DNA of 64,000 nt from Bradyrhizobium sp. WBAH42 (GTDB lineage: Bacteria > Pseudomonadota > Alphaproteobacteria > Rhizobiales > Xanthobacteraceae): assembly GCF_024585265.1 (NCBI RefSeq), contig NZ_CP036533.1, forward strand, positions 124,001 through 188,000, read 5' to 3'. Numbering within the stretch: position 1 is the stretch's first letter; every line of letters begins with the position of its first letter. Both the position numbers and the translations under genes were made by a program. This document shows, in pieces, positions 1 to 8,636 of the stretch. The notes below the pieces were generated by a model, which saw only the letters and a list, made by a program, of their open reading frames with translations, was not told the origin of the DNA and made no database searches.

Positions 1-797
1 TCGGGCGAGAAATTGTAGCGAGTTGCATGATAGTAGCCACCATCGCCATCGTGCCGGACGATTGCCGCCATGTCGGCACCACACAGCCACGCCGCCGATT
101 CCGTCAGCGTGTCGAGAACGGTTTGCAGATCGAACGCGGAGCGGCTGATGACTTTCAACACATCGGCGGTCGCGGTCTGCTGCTGCAGCGATTCCCGCAA
201 GTCGTCGGTACGCGCCTGCACCTCGTCGAACAGCCGCGCGTTCTCTATGGCGATGACAGCCTGGTCGGCGAAGGTCTGCAGAAGCTGCACATGATGCGGA
301 GCGAAGGCCCCCGGCTCGGCTCGCGTGACGCTGATCATGCCGATCACCACGCCGCCGGTCGCGAGCGGAACGAACAACATGCTGCGAAAGCCGCGGGCCC
401 GCGCGATGAATTTGATGTCGTTCGTCAGCGCTTCAGTATCGGGCGTCGGCACCACCTTACCGGCCTCTGCCCTCGCAAAACTCTCGAAATCGGCGATCGG
501 ACGCGGAAACATCTTCTTCAACGCTTCATCGGCGGCAGGATTCGTCGGCGTGAACGCCGCCAAGTGGGCATTGCCGTCGATGAAGCGGAATACGGTCGTC
601 GAAAAGCCGCCGAGCAAGGCATTTGCGCGCCTCGCGATCGCATCGAATACCGGCTTCACCTCCGATGGCGAACTGGCAATGATCTTGAGAATGTCCGCGG
701 TGGCGGTCTCGCGATCTTGTGCGGCGCGCAATTCGGCCAGGAGCCGCGCGTTCTCCTGCTGCAAATCCGCCACAACGTCCTGAGGAAGCGCGGCCAT
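1..797 (-). CDS. GAF-domain sensory/signalling protein, 5' part only
   Basis: The reading frame enters at the left edge and its ATG is at 797, so only the N-terminal 265 residues are present. It opens with a short coiled coil ([18 protein letters not shown]). A complete GAF domain follows, ending near the typical [16 protein letters not shown] stretch. A second coiled linker ([17 protein letters not shown]) leads into the start of a second GAF domain ([16 protein letters not shown]). In Bradyrhizobium, proteins with this tandem GAF plus coiled-coil start usually continue into a histidine kinase or adenylate cyclase domain. The output domain lies outside the window, so it is undetermined. GAF domains bind small ligands or chromophores; no membrane segment is visible. 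The 280 bp to the divergent SDR gene must hold both promoters. Confidence 0.85.
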   Translation of the reverse strand, partial: MAALPQDVVADLQQENARLLAELRAAQDRETATADILKIIASSPSEVKPVFDAIARRANALLGGFSTTVFRFIDGNAHLAAFTPTNPAADEALKKMFPRPIADFESFARAEAGKVVPTPDTEALTNDIKFIARARGFRSMLFVPLATGGVVIGMISVTRAEPGAFAPHHVQLLQTFADQAVIAIENARLFDEVQARTDDLRESLQQQTATADVLKVISRSAFDLQTVLDTLTESAAWLCGADMAAIVRHDGDGGYYHATRYNFSP

Positions 798-1077
798 GAT
801 GAAAATCCACGTCGCCAGCCGGTTCGCGGCCGACGTCAAAATCTAATCAAGAATGTATCGGGAATTATTCCACCATCAGGTGCTTTCGACCAGAGGTACC
901 GTGAGTTGATTTTCGATCGACTACGCGTCAATTCGCCTTTCGTGATCGACGAAAGCGGCGAGTTCCGCAAAATGCCGCTGGAGGCCGCTTTGCTTCGGGT
1001 CCGCAGGCCTCGGGGGCGCGGGACCCGAGTGCCGCGAGCGCCGTAGATTGCGTCCTGAAACACCCTAGGAGAACCCC

Positions 1078-1851
1078 ATGGCGACCATATTCATCACCGG
1101 CAGCACGGACGGCCTCGGCCGGGCGGCGGCGCAATCGCTCCTCGATCGGGGCCACCACGTCGTGCTGCACGCGCGTTCGGCGGATCGTGCTGCGGCCCTC
1201 GGCGGGCTCACTTCGCGCGCCCGGGGATTGGTGATCGGCGATCTCAGAAGCGGCGAGGAGACGCGGAGCATCGCCGACCAGGTCAACGCGATCGGGCGCC
1301 TGGATGCGGTCATCCACAATGCCGGCGTCTACACGCGGCCGAGCCGCGGCGCGACCCCTGAAGGCCATGCCGAGACGCTGGCCATCAACACGCTTGCGCC
1401 GTTCATGCTGACGGCCCTGATCGCGCGGCCCGCCCGATTGATCTATCTCAGCAGCGGATTGCACCGCGGCGGAGAGGGCTCGCTCGACGACCTCGATTGG
1501 ACCAAGCGGGCCTGGAATGCGGCCAAGGCCTATGCCGAGAGCAAGCTGCACGTCGTCGCGCTCGCCTACGCGCTGGCGCGGCGCTGGCCCAACGTCCTCT
1601 GCAACGCCGTCGATCCCGGTTGGGTGCGCACGAAGATGGGCGGCGCGGGCGCCCCGGTCGATATCGACACGGGGCAACGGACCCAGACCTGGCTGGCGGT
1701 CAGCGAGGATCACGCGGCGCGGGTGAGCGGACGCTACTGGCATCATCTCGAGCAGCAAGAGCCAGCCCGCGAGGCGACCGATCCGAGATTTCAGCACCAG
1801 CTCATCGGCCAATTGAGCGAGCTGACGGGCGTTGCGCTGCCGGAGGTGTAA
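1078..1851 (+). CDS. short-chain dehydrogenase/reductase (SDR)
   Basis: A 257-residue classical SDR. The N-terminal nucleotide-binding motif TGSTDGLG is at residues 7-14, the structural NAG motif is in IHNAGVY near residue 80, the catalytic Ser is in YLSSGL, and the YxxxK pair is in AYAESK near residue 149. The family carries out NAD(P)-dependent oxidation or reduction of alcohols and ketones; the substrate cannot be read from the sequence. The start is supported by AGGAG seven bases upstream. It stands alone, with a palindromic repeat directly downstream and the DedA-like gene convergent to it. Confidence 0.9.
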   Translation: MATIFITGSTDGLGRAAAQSLLDRGHHVVLHARSADRAAALGGLTSRARGLVIGDLRSGEETRSIADQVNAIGRLDAVIHNAGVYTRPSRGATPEGHAETLAINTLAPFMLTALIARPARLIYLSSGLHRGGEGSLDDLDWTKRAWNAAKAYAESKLHVVALAYALARRWPNVLCNAVDPGWVRTKMGGAGAPVDIDTGQRTQTWLAVSEDHAARVSGRYWHHLEQQEPAREATDPRFQHQLIGQLSELTGVALPEV

Positions 1852-1867
1852 CGCACGATGTAATCCT

Positions 1868-1954
1868 CGTCATTGCGAGCGCAGCGAAGCAATCCAGAAT
1901 CCCTCTGCGGAAAGACTCTGGATTGCTTCGTCGCAAGAGCTCCTCGCAATGACG
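1868..1954. repeat. palindromic intergenic repeat, family A (copy 1)
   Basis: This is an 87-bp imperfect inverted repeat that starts CGTCATTGCGAGCGCAGCGA and ends in its near complement (CTCGCAATGACG). The centre carries CCAGAATCC...TCTGGATTG. Seven copies occur in this window, all between genes. This one sits between convergent genes, so it could fold in both transcripts and act as a bidirectional terminator or RNA-stability element. Confidence 0.9.
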
Positions 1955-1969
1955 GCGGAGAGCGGCATT

Positions 1970-2647
1970 TCACGCCGCGCGCTGTGGCCGCCAGGCCGTG
2001 TAGAGACCGATCAGTGTCCCGATGGCGACCAGCGCGGCTGCCAGCAGCACCTGCAATTCGCCATCGTCGGTGGGGCCGATGGACGACACCAGCCTGGTCA
2101 CGATGAGGAACAGAATGCCCACCGCCGCCGCCGCACCCACGCCAAGATAAGCGAGCTCGCGCCTCAGGCTGCGGCCGAGCAGTCCGAGCGCCGTGAAATA
2201 CATCGCGCAGGCGTTGGGATGAACGAACAAGGCAATGCGCGCATAGGGGCCATAGGCGTCGAACAAGGACTCGCATCGGCGCAGGGCCGCCTTAGAGGCC
2301 ACCCGCTGCAGGAACGGCCGGAAGAAACGAGCCTGTCCGTAGCTGAGAACGGCGCCCAGGATGATGGCGAGCCACGCCGCGACAAAGACGGAGCCATCCA
2401 CGGCCTTCGGACTGAGCGCCACGGACATCAGGATGAGGGCGGTGCCGGGAAAATAGCCGAAATACGGAAAGACCGCTTCCACCAGCACGCAGACGAACAT
2501 GAAGGCCGGAAACCATGCCGACCCGGTCGCGCCATGGACGATGGCGTTCAAGTCGAACAGGCTCGTCCTGTAAAGTACGAGGTACATGCACATGGCGAGG
2601 GCAGCCAGCGCGTAGAACGGCAGCGCTCCCGACAAAAACCGTCTCAT
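1970..2647 (-). CDS. DedA/VTT-like integral membrane protein
   Basis: 225 residues with about six hydrophobic segments and no soluble domain. The segment FPYFGYFPGTALIL near residue 65 resembles the re-entrant, proline/glycine-rich motif of the DedA/VTT (SNARE-associated) family, which in bacteria is linked to lipid carrier and phospholipid translocation. The canonical F-x-G-E pattern is not complete, so the assignment is by overall resemblance. It is a single gene, convergent with the SDR gene. Confidence 0.5.
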   Translation of the reverse strand: MRRFLSGALPFYALAALAMCMYLVLYRTSLFDLNAIVHGATGSAWFPAFMFVCVLVEAVFPYFGYFPGTALILMSVALSPKAVDGSVFVAAWLAIILGAVLSYGQARFFRPFLQRVASKAALRRCESLFDAYGPYARIALFVHPNACAMYFTALGLLGRSLRRELAYLGVGAAAAVGILFLIVTRLVSSIGPTDDGELQVLLAAALVAIGTLIGLYTAWRPQRAA

Positions 2648-2774
2648 CCAATCATCAAGCTTTGTTTGGCGGAGACGACGGCCTCGCGCTGTTCCGGATC
2701 ATGCTTTAGGCCAATGGGCTTGATGCTGTCGATGGCGCTCTTTGCCACGCAACCCTCGGCTTGCGCGCCCTAAA

Positions 2775-2872
2775 GCACAATGCGATCAAGATGAATCGTC
2801 ATCGCGCTTTAGGTTATTGTTGGGCATGATCTTGTCGGAAAACCGCTACGTACTTTTCCGGATCATGCCCTA
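2775..2872. repeat. palindromic repeat, family E (copy 1)
   Basis: The first block runs from TAAAGCACAATGCGATCAAG to GCGCTTTAGG. The second is the inverted pair GGGCATGATC...CCGGATCATGCCC with GGAAAACCGCTACG between its arms. A partial element with the same CCGGATCATGCTTTAGG edge lies at about 2694-2710. The right edge of the repeat overlaps the TAG stop codon of the GreA-like gene. Related copies are at 43761 and 54927. Confidence 0.85.
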
Positions 2873-3352
2873 CGCAATCGACAGAATCTCGATCTCCTGC
2901 GCGCCTGAACCGACGACGTCGCCGACCGCTTTTCCCATCAGCGATCGCGCAACCGGCGAGACGAACGAGATCGAGCCGGCCCTGGGATCGGCCTCGTCCT
3001 CGCCGACGATGCGGTAGGTCTGCACCCGGCCGTCGGCGCGACTGAAGCTGACCGTGCTGCCGAAGGCGACGATTTCGGTCGCGACAGGATCGGGCATCAC
3101 CTGCGCCGTGCGCAAGCGTTCGGTGAGATAGCGGAGATCGCGCAGGGGCACGGCCGACTGCCGGCGCTTCTCGTTGACGTCCTCGATGGCTTGCGCGGCT
3201 TCGTAGGCCGCGCGCGCTTCGGCAAGCTGCGTCTGCAGGGCCTTGAAGCCTGCTTCCGTCACGAGGTTCGGATGCGGCGAGATCGGGCGGTCCGGCAACA
3301 GCGTCTCGGACGCAGTTTCGGCGCTCTCTTCCTTGGTGAAGGCGACACTCAA
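2870..3352 (-). CDS. GreA/GreB-family transcription factor with an atypical tip
   Basis: 160 residues. The start is taken as TTG at 3352 because AGGA lies eight bases upstream and the protein then begins (M)SVAFTKEESAETASE. After a short extension (DRPISPHPNL), residues 31-85 form the GreA-type N-terminal coiled coil (VTEAGFKALQTQLAEA). Residues about 94-160 form the FKBP-like C-terminal domain (FGSTVSF, SPVARSLMGKAVGDVV). True GreA has an acidic DLSENAEY tip that enters the RNA polymerase secondary channel and promotes transcript cleavage. Here the matching stretch is basic and neutral (NEKRRQSAVPLRDLRYL), so cleavage activity is doubtful. It may be a Gre-like competitor of RNA polymerase binding rather than an anti-pausing factor. 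Confidence 0.8.
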   Translation of the reverse strand: MSVAFTKEESAETASETLLPDRPISPHPNLVTEAGFKALQTQLAEARAAYEAAQAIEDVNEKRRQSAVPLRDLRYLTERLRTAQVMPDPVATEIVAFGSTVSFSRADGRVQTYRIVGEDEADPRAGSISFVSPVARSLMGKAVGDVVGSGAQEIEILSIA

Positions 3353-3410
3353 TTTGAAGATCCTGTCGAACTGTTTCGTTGGCGACGCCGTGTGGCGCCG
3401 ACGTCCGAGA

Positions 3411-3890
3411 CTATATCTCAAGTTCGACAAAACGGCGGAGCTTGAAGACGAGATCCGGCACGGCCTGACGGAACCGGGTTGCGTTCTGGAAACTGGTCGA
3501 GAACGGCGCGAAGGTGAGCATTGCGTTCCAGTGCCGGTAACCATAGACCGTGACCGAAACGCCGGAGCTCGGGAAGTTTTCCAACTTGCGCAGCTCGCCG
3601 AGCACCAGATCGGCGATCGCCTCCGCCGGCAGCAGGCGCTTGCCATCCCGCGTGGTTGCGATTGACTCGGCCGGCTTTGTGGCCGCCGGGACCGCATCGG
3701 GCGCGCTCTCGGCCTTGGCCGCGGCCGCATCGGACCTGGACGTCTCGACGGGCTCCACGGGATCGGCCGGCACAATCGGCGGAACCTCGGCGAGCGGCGG
3801 CGGTGCAACATTGTCTGCGCGCTTGTTGCCTCCCAGGATGCTGCTGATCATGGCCACAAGGCCGGCATCCTTCACCTCGTCACTCATCAT
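3411..3890 (-). CDS. hypothetical protein, low-complexity N-terminus
   Basis: 159 residues, unrecognised. Residues about 25-85 are rich in Ala, Pro, Glu and Ser and probably disordered. Residues 85-159 look folded (LPAEAIADLVLGELRKLENF, then VTVYGYRHWNAMLTF) and end in VFKLRRFVELEI. There are two consecutive ATGs, and the purine-rich GGGGGG lies two bases before the first, so the second ATG (3887) may be used. No signal peptide or membrane segment. It lies upstream of, and on the same strand as, the GreA-like gene with a 58-bp gap. Confidence 0.6.
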   Translation of the reverse strand: MMSDEVKDAGLVAMISSILGGNKRADNVAPPPLAEVPPIVPADPVEPVETSRSDAAAAKAESAPDAVPAATKPAESIATTRDGKRLLPAEAIADLVLGELRKLENFPSSGVSVTVYGYRHWNAMLTFAPFSTSFQNATRFRQAVPDLVFKLRRFVELEI

Positions 3891-3952
3891 TCCCCCCGGG
3901 TCGAATGATCGGCGGCACCACGTTCGCTCACGTCGCGCCGCCGTGCGATCCG

Positions 3953-4291
3953 TTACCGTTTGTCGAACGGAATGTACTGCTGGTACTGCTTGGGCACCGA
4001 GCTGCGGTAGCGCGCCGGCACGGTGCCGGTGTCGATCGAATGATCGATCTCCTGCTGCCGGGTCATCTTCTTCTTCGCCGGCTTCTTCGACGCGCTCTTC
4101 TTGCCGTCAGTGGGCTGGCTGGACGTGTCGGTGGTCGCGCTCGGCGCTGTCGTCGTCGCAGCCGGCGCAGTGCTTGTCGCGGCAGGCGCGGCGGTTCCGC
4201 CCGTGGCTGGAGCGCCCTGCGCCAGCGCGAGCGGCGATTGCACCATGAGCACCAGCGCTGCCGTCGCAGCCAGCAAATATGATTTCTGCAT
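3953..4291 (-). CDS. secreted Ala/Thr-rich hypothetical protein
   Basis: 112 residues. The ATG at 4291 is preferred over an upstream in-frame ATG because GGAGG sits five bases before it and the protein then starts with a clean signal peptide (QKSYLLAATAALVLMVQSPLALAQ). The mature part has a Thr/Ala/Pro linker and a lysine-rich stretch (DGKKSASKKPAKKKMTRQQE), and ends with a short conserved-looking tail, VPKQYQQYIPFDKR. The function is unknown. A small basic exported protein that contacts peptidoglycan or nucleic acid is possible but unproven. Confidence 0.65.
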   Translation of the reverse strand: MQKSYLLAATAALVLMVQSPLALAQGAPATGGTAAPAATSTAPAATTTAPSATTDTSSQPTDGKKSASKKPAKKKMTRQQEIDHSIDTGTVPARYRSSVPKQYQQYIPFDKR

Positions 4292-4465
4292 CAGAACCTC
4301 CAATATGCCTGATCCGAATGGGCCAGCGTAGGCCTCCGGCATCGACGCGTGCAAGTCCGTAGACAATAGGTCCTATCCCATGCCGGAACTGTGGTGGGGA
4401 TCACATTACCGGCATGGCCTATCGTCATGACATCGCAGCGCGCGTCACTGCGCCGCCGCGCCCTG

Positions 4466-4984
4466 CTATGCGCGCGCCCCGAGGCCGGTCTCCTCCAGCC
4501 GCGTCGCGAACCAGCGCGACAGTGCCTCGTCGACGGCGCCGGAGACATAGACCTCCGACATCGTCACATGGGGCCTGTCCAGCACCAGCAACAAGCCGAT
4601 CCAATAGGGAAACCAGACATGGACGTCGGTCAGCGCCCGCAGCTTGTGCTGATCGTGATCGAGCGGCGTGTGATTGCTCGCCTTGCGAATTTCCACCGCG
4701 AGCAGATTGTTCGGGATTTCGCGCTGATGCACGACGACATCGGGGTAGATCGACTTGCCGAGATGGTCGTCGGTCGAGATGATGGTGCCGTGCGGCAGAT
4801 GCAGCGTGCGCTCGCCGAGCCGGTCGTAATTGCAATCGACCGACCAGCCCGAAAACTGCTTTTCCAGATGCACGGCGAAGCGGTGCGTGACCGCCCGCTC
4901 GCCGACATCCTTCTCGAACAGGAAAGCCTCTTGGGCGTAGAAGTCCCGGAGCGCCGCGATCACCTTGTTCAGCTCGGTCTGCAT
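4466..4984 (-). CDS. PD-(D/E)XK-like nuclease-fold protein
   Basis: 172 residues. The ATG at 4984 has GGAGG five bases upstream; an ATG three bases earlier is also possible. The arrangement resembles a PD-(D/E)XK nuclease core: a helix with ERAVTHRFAVHLEKQF (residues 29-44), then YPDVVVH (80-86) and NNLLAVEIRKAS (92-103). Asp82 and Glu98 would be metal ligands. The usual ExK reads E-I-R-K, so Arg occupies the catalytic Lys position with a Lys next to it. No DNA-binding domain is visible. The gene begins 38 bp after the TPP-enzyme gene, suggesting co-transcription. Whether it cuts DNA or is an inactive fold member is not known. Confidence 0.55.
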   Translation of the reverse strand: MQTELNKVIAALRDFYAQEAFLFEKDVGERAVTHRFAVHLEKQFSGWSVDCNYDRLGERTLHLPHGTIISTDDHLGKSIYPDVVVHQREIPNNLLAVEIRKASNHTPLDHDQHKLRALTDVHVWFPYWIGLLLVLDRPHVTMSEVYVSGAVDEALSRWFATRLEETGLGARA

Positions 4985-5022
4985 CATGCCTCCGGGCTCA
5001 TGGCGCTCTGTCTGTTGCCGCC

Positions 5023-6570
5023 CTACATCTGAACTTCGATCAGCCGCGGGCCGGGCTCGGCGACGGCTTCCGCCAACGCCTTGTTGAACTCGTCGGCGTT
5101 GGTGACGGCGCGGCCGGGCACGCCCATGCCCTTGGCCAGCGCCACGAAATCCAGCGTCGGCCGGTCGAGGCGGAGCATGTCGTTGGCGCGCTGGCCGGGC
5201 TCGCCGGCGCCGACATTGTCGAACTCGCCGCGCAGGATCTGGTAGATGCGGTTGGCGAACACGATGGTGACGATGTCGAGGTTCTCGCGCGCCTGGGTCC
5301 ACAGCGACTGGATCGTGTACATCGCGCTGCCGTCGCCGACCATGGTGATGACCTTGCGGTCCGGGCAGGCGATCGCCGCGCCGATCGACAGCGGCGTCGA
5401 GAAGCCGATCGAGCCGCCCATGTTCTGCAGCCAGTCGTGCGGGGCGGCCGCCGCCGTCGGCGGGAAGAAGCCGCGGCCGGTGGTGAGGGATTCGTCGACC
5501 ATGATGGCGTTCTCGGGGATCGCACAGGCAATGGCCTGCGCGATCGAGGCGAAGGTGAGCGCGCCGGTCGGCTTGACCAGCTCCTGCAAAGCCTGCGGCT
5601 TGACGTCCCTGGTGCTGGCCTTCACGGCGCCGGCGAGCGCCTCGAGCGCTGCGACCGAATTCTCGCCCCAGGAGGTCATGCGATGCACCTCGCAGCCCTG
5701 CGGCTTGAGCATGCTCGGCTTGTTCGGATAGGCGAAGAACGCCACGGGATCGTCGGACTCAACCAGCACGATATGACGGAATTTGGCCAGCATCGGCAGC
5801 GCGTTCTCGATCACGTAGTGGATGCGGTCGATCGAGAAACGGCCGCGGCCGCGCGCCATCTTCGGACGGAAGGTCGGGCCCATCACGGTGCAGCCGGTCT
5901 TGCCGGCGATGCGCTCGGCCAGCGCGAGGCCATGCTCGCTCAGCGCGCTGCCGGTCATCAGCAGCAGCGTGCCTTCGCCGTCGCCGTGCAGGATTCTTGC
6001 GGCCTGCTCGACCGCCTGCGGCGAATAGCTCGCGCGCTGCTGCTCGGCCGGAACCTCGGCAATGCCGTCGGCTTCGTTCCAGGCGGTGTCGGCGGGCAGG
6101 ATCAGGGTCGCGATCTGCGGCGGCGCGCTTTTGGCGGCGGCAATCGCGGCCGCGCCGTCGGCGGCGACCGATTTGGAATCCGGGGAGGTGCGGACCCAGG
6201 ACGACATCGGCCGGGCCAGGCCTTCGATGTCGGAGGTCAGCGGCGCGTTGTAGCCGATGTGGTAGACGGCGTGCTGGCCGACGATGTTGACGATGCCGGA
6301 ATTGGCCTTCTTGGCGTTGTGCAGATTGGCAAGGCCGTTGGCGAGTCCGGGACCGAGATGCAGCAGGGTCGAGGCAGGCGTGCCCTTCATGCGGAAATAG
6401 CCGTCGGCCGCACCCGTCACCACGCCTTCGAACAGGCCGAGCACGCAGCGCATGCCCGGGACACGATCGAGCGCCGCGACGAAATGCATCTCGGAGGTGC
6501 CGGGATTGGTGAAGCAGACGTCCACCCCGCCCTTGACCATCGTCCGCACCAGGCTTTCCGCACCGTTCAT
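5023..6570 (-). CDS. thiamine-diphosphate enzyme, acetolactate synthase large-subunit-like
   Basis: 515 residues with the full TPP-enzyme layout. The N-terminal Pyr domain has FTNPGTSEMHFVAAL and the activating Glu in GLFEGVVTGAADG. A central domain follows. The C-terminal PP domain has the cofactor motif GDGSAMYTIQSLW...FANRIYQIL. The family joins or decarboxylates 2-keto acids. No regulatory small subunit (IlvH) is adjacent, and the protein is shorter than anabolic IlvB, so a role in branched-chain amino acid synthesis is unlikely. A catabolic or 2-hydroxyacyl-CoA lyase/decarboxylase role is more probable. The start has GGGAG eight bases upstream. The PD-(D/E)XK-like gene follows. Confidence 0.85.
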   Translation of the reverse strand: MNGAESLVRTMVKGGVDVCFTNPGTSEMHFVAALDRVPGMRCVLGLFEGVVTGAADGYFRMKGTPASTLLHLGPGLANGLANLHNAKKANSGIVNIVGQHAVYHIGYNAPLTSDIEGLARPMSSWVRTSPDSKSVAADGAAAIAAAKSAPPQIATLILPADTAWNEADGIAEVPAEQQRASYSPQAVEQAARILHGDGEGTLLLMTGSALSEHGLALAERIAGKTGCTVMGPTFRPKMARGRGRFSIDRIHYVIENALPMLAKFRHIVLVESDDPVAFFAYPNKPSMLKPQGCEVHRMTSWGENSVAALEALAGAVKASTRDVKPQALQELVKPTGALTFASIAQAIACAIPENAIMVDESLTTGRGFFPPTAAAAPHDWLQNMGGSIGFSTPLSIGAAIACPDRKVITMVGDGSAMYTIQSLWTQARENLDIVTIVFANRIYQILRGEFDNVGAGEPGQRANDMLRLDRPTLDFVALAKGMGVPGRAVTNADEFNKALAEAVAEPGPRLIEVQM

Positions 6571-6830
6571 TCTGTCTGCTCCCGCAACCGGCGTTTCCAG
6601 TAATCCGTTCGGTCAATCATTGTTCGCGCGGCCCGTCAAAGCAATAGCGGGCATTGCGGCCCTGCCCCGCGTGACGAGGCGCGGATTTGGCTAACGCTTT
6701 CCAGCAAATTGGCGCAGTTGCGATTTGGTAACGCCAGTCGTTAACGATGCGACCCTCACGGGCCCGTGGCTTGCGGAACGCGCGCAAATGTGGCCTCTGG
6801 CTTCGGTTGAATCGATTTTTTCTGGGGGAA

Positions 6831-7409
6831 ATGATGATCCGGTTTTTTGCCGCACCGATGACCGCAATGGCGCTGTTGCTGGCTGGCGCAGCCGACGCAT
6901 CCGCGGCGGGGATGATAGACTTCACGGGCACCAGTTCCACCGGCTATCTCGGCCACGGTGCGAGCCCGATTCCCCGCACCACCGTCATGTATAACGGCAA
7001 TTACGCGCCCGGCACGGTCGTGGTGAACACCTCCGAGCGGCGGCTCTACCTGGTGCTCGGGAACGGGCAGGCGCTGCGCTACGGCATCGGCGTCGGCCGC
7101 GACGGCTTCCGCTGGGGCGGGGTGCACAAGATCACCGCCAAGAAGGAATGGCCGGACTGGACGCCGCCGTCGCAGATGCTGGCGCGCCGGCCGGACCTAC
7201 CGCGCCACATGAAGGGCGGCATCGAGAATCCGCTCGGCGCCCGCGCCATGTATCTGGGCTCGACGCTGTACCGCATCCACGGCTCCAATGAGCCGGAGAC
7301 GATCGGTCAGGCCGTCTCCTCGGGCTGCTTCCGCATGACCAACGACGACGTCACCGACCTCTATAGCCGCGTCTCGATCGGCACCACGGTGGTGGTGCTG
7401 AACAACTGA
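6831..7409 (+). CDS. L,D-transpeptidase (ErfK/YbiS/YcfS/YnhG family)
   Basis: 192 residues. The signal peptide is near residues 5-30 (FFAAPMTAMALLLAGAADAS). The YkuD catalytic domain holds the motif IHGSN (His150) and SSGCFRM (nucleophile Cys166, followed by Arg). The enzyme forms 3-3 cross-links in peptidoglycan or attaches proteins to it, acting in the periplasm. There are two adjacent ATGs (6831 and 6834); GGGGGA lies immediately before the first, so the second gives better spacing. It is a single gene, divergent from the TPP enzyme. Confidence 0.92.
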   Translation: MMIRFFAAPMTAMALLLAGAADASAAGMIDFTGTSSTGYLGHGASPIPRTTVMYNGNYAPGTVVVNTSERRLYLVLGNGQALRYGIGVGRDGFRWGGVHKITAKKEWPDWTPPSQMLARRPDLPRHMKGGIENPLGARAMYLGSTLYRIHGSNEPETIGQAVSSGCFRMTNDDVTDLYSRVSIGTTVVVLNN

Positions 7410-7424
7410 CCAGACGCAAAGTCT

Positions 7425-7530
7425 CGTAGGGTGGGCAAAGCCGGAGGGTCGCGCGAACGCGCGGTCCGCCGGCGTGCCCACGGTTTTGAGATGGTGGGCA
7501 CGGCGCTTGCGCGCCTTTGCCCACCCTACG
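7425..7530. repeat. palindromic repeat, family C (copy 1)
   Basis: A 106-bp element with terminal inverted arms CGTAGGGTGGGCAAAG and CTTTGCCCACCCTACG, and an inner pair CGTGCCCAC/GTGGGCACG. It starts 16 bases after the L,D-transpeptidase stop codon, so it probably lies in that transcript's 3' end. A second copy is at 33625-33715. Confidence 0.9.
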
Positions 7531-7630
7531 ACACTGTAACTGTCTTGCTACAGACGACGGCCGGAACCCGCAGGGCGCGTGAATTTGCGGTCTTGTGCGC
7601 GGGGCGCGAATGCGGCAGCGTCGCAGGACG

Positions 7631-8446
7631 ATGAGCGCATCTGTCCCGCCCTCGCCCGGCCTTCGCTTCGCCCTGCTGGTGCTCGTGACGCTCACCTGTG
7701 CGCCTGACACCGCTACCATGGCTGGGGCCGGCGAGCTGCCGGCGATCTCCTCGCGCCAGCGCGCCGAGAAGAAGAGTTTTACCGACGGCGAGATCGTCGA
7801 CGGCTTCCTGAAGACGGCGTTCGGCGCCGAATACCATCTTGCCGGCCGCGTCGACCGCATCCGCAAGTTCGACGGGCCGGTGCGCGTCTACGCCGAGAGC
7901 GACCGCGCCGATCGCAAGACGCAGCTCGCCAAAGTCGTGGCCGACATCGGCAAGCGCGTGCAGCATCTCGACATCGCCATGATCGAGACCAACGAAGCGG
8001 CGAACGTGCGCGTGAAGCTGGTGCGCGACCGCGATCTCTTCCGCACCATCTCGAGCTTCTACGGCGCCGAGAAGGCGCGCGAGATCCGCTCCTCACTCGA
8101 TCCGCAATGCCTGTCAGGCTTCCGCAAGAACGACAATTTCGAGATCGAGCATTCCGACGTCATCCTCACCGTCGACAACGGCGATTTCACCTTCCTCGAC
8201 TGCGCCTATGAGGAGCTGTTGCAATCGCTCGGGCCGATCAACGACACCACGAGCGTGCCCTGGACGATGTTCAACGACAACGTCTCGATGGGCTATTTCG
8301 ACGTCTACGACCAGTACATCCTCAACCTGCTGTACGATCCCCGCATCAAGGCGGGCATGACCGTGGCGGAGGTCAAGGCGGTGCTGCCCGCCGTGCTCAA
8401 GGACGTGCGCGCCTGGGTGAAGCGGGTGAATGACCTGAAGGAGTGA
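7631..8446 (+). CDS. DUF2927 exported protein
   Basis: 271 residues from the ATG at 7631, which has AGGA three bases upstream; upstream in-frame starts lack both an RBS and a signal sequence. A hydrophobic export signal (LRFALLVLVTLTCAPDTAT) begins near residue 11. The rest matches the DUF2927 pattern: FTDGEIVDGFLKTAFGAEY, a central NVRVKLVRDRDL, a conserved FLDCAYEELLQSLGP, and a C-terminal ILNLLYDPRIKAGM. Family members have no established biochemical function; some have a putative metal- or protease-like fold. A strong hairpin follows the stop codon. Confidence 0.8.
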   Translation: MSASVPPSPGLRFALLVLVTLTCAPDTATMAGAGELPAISSRQRAEKKSFTDGEIVDGFLKTAFGAEYHLAGRVDRIRKFDGPVRVYAESDRADRKTQLAKVVADIGKRVQHLDIAMIETNEAANVRVKLVRDRDLFRTISSFYGAEKAREIRSSLDPQCLSGFRKNDNFEIEHSDVILTVDNGDFTFLDCAYEELLQSLGPINDTTSVPWTMFNDNVSMGYFDVYDQYILNLLYDPRIKAGMTVAEVKAVLPAVLKDVRAWVKRVNDLKE

Positions 8447-8452
8447 AGCGCA

Positions 8453-8479
8453 CTGCCCTCCCCTTGCAAGGGAGGGCAG
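8453..8479 (+). terminator. hairpin after the DUF2927 gene
   Basis: A perfect 10-bp stem, CTGCCCTCCC/GGGAGGGCAG, starts six bases after the stop codon. There is no T run, so it could be an RNA-end stabiliser or a factor-assisted terminator rather than a strong intrinsic one. Confidence 0.5.
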
Positions 8480-8506
8480 TCGCATTTGAGAGCTTTTCCC
8501 TGCGGC

Positions 8507-8550
8507 CATCCTTCGAGACGCCCGCTTTGGGCGGGCTCCTCAGGATGAGG
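8507..8550. repeat. short palindromic repeat, family G (copy 1)
   Basis: The arms CATCCTTCGAG and CTCAGGATGAGG flank GCCCGCTTTGGGCGGGC. A second copy with a different centre is at 46674-46712. It lies between convergent genes together with the hairpin at 8453. Confidence 0.6.
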
Positions 8551-8636
8551 GCGGAGTGCGCGGCAGCAGTGTCAACGAGCACTGACGCTGATTAACCTCA
8601 TCCTCAGAAGACCTCGCGGTCACCCTCGATCGCGCC

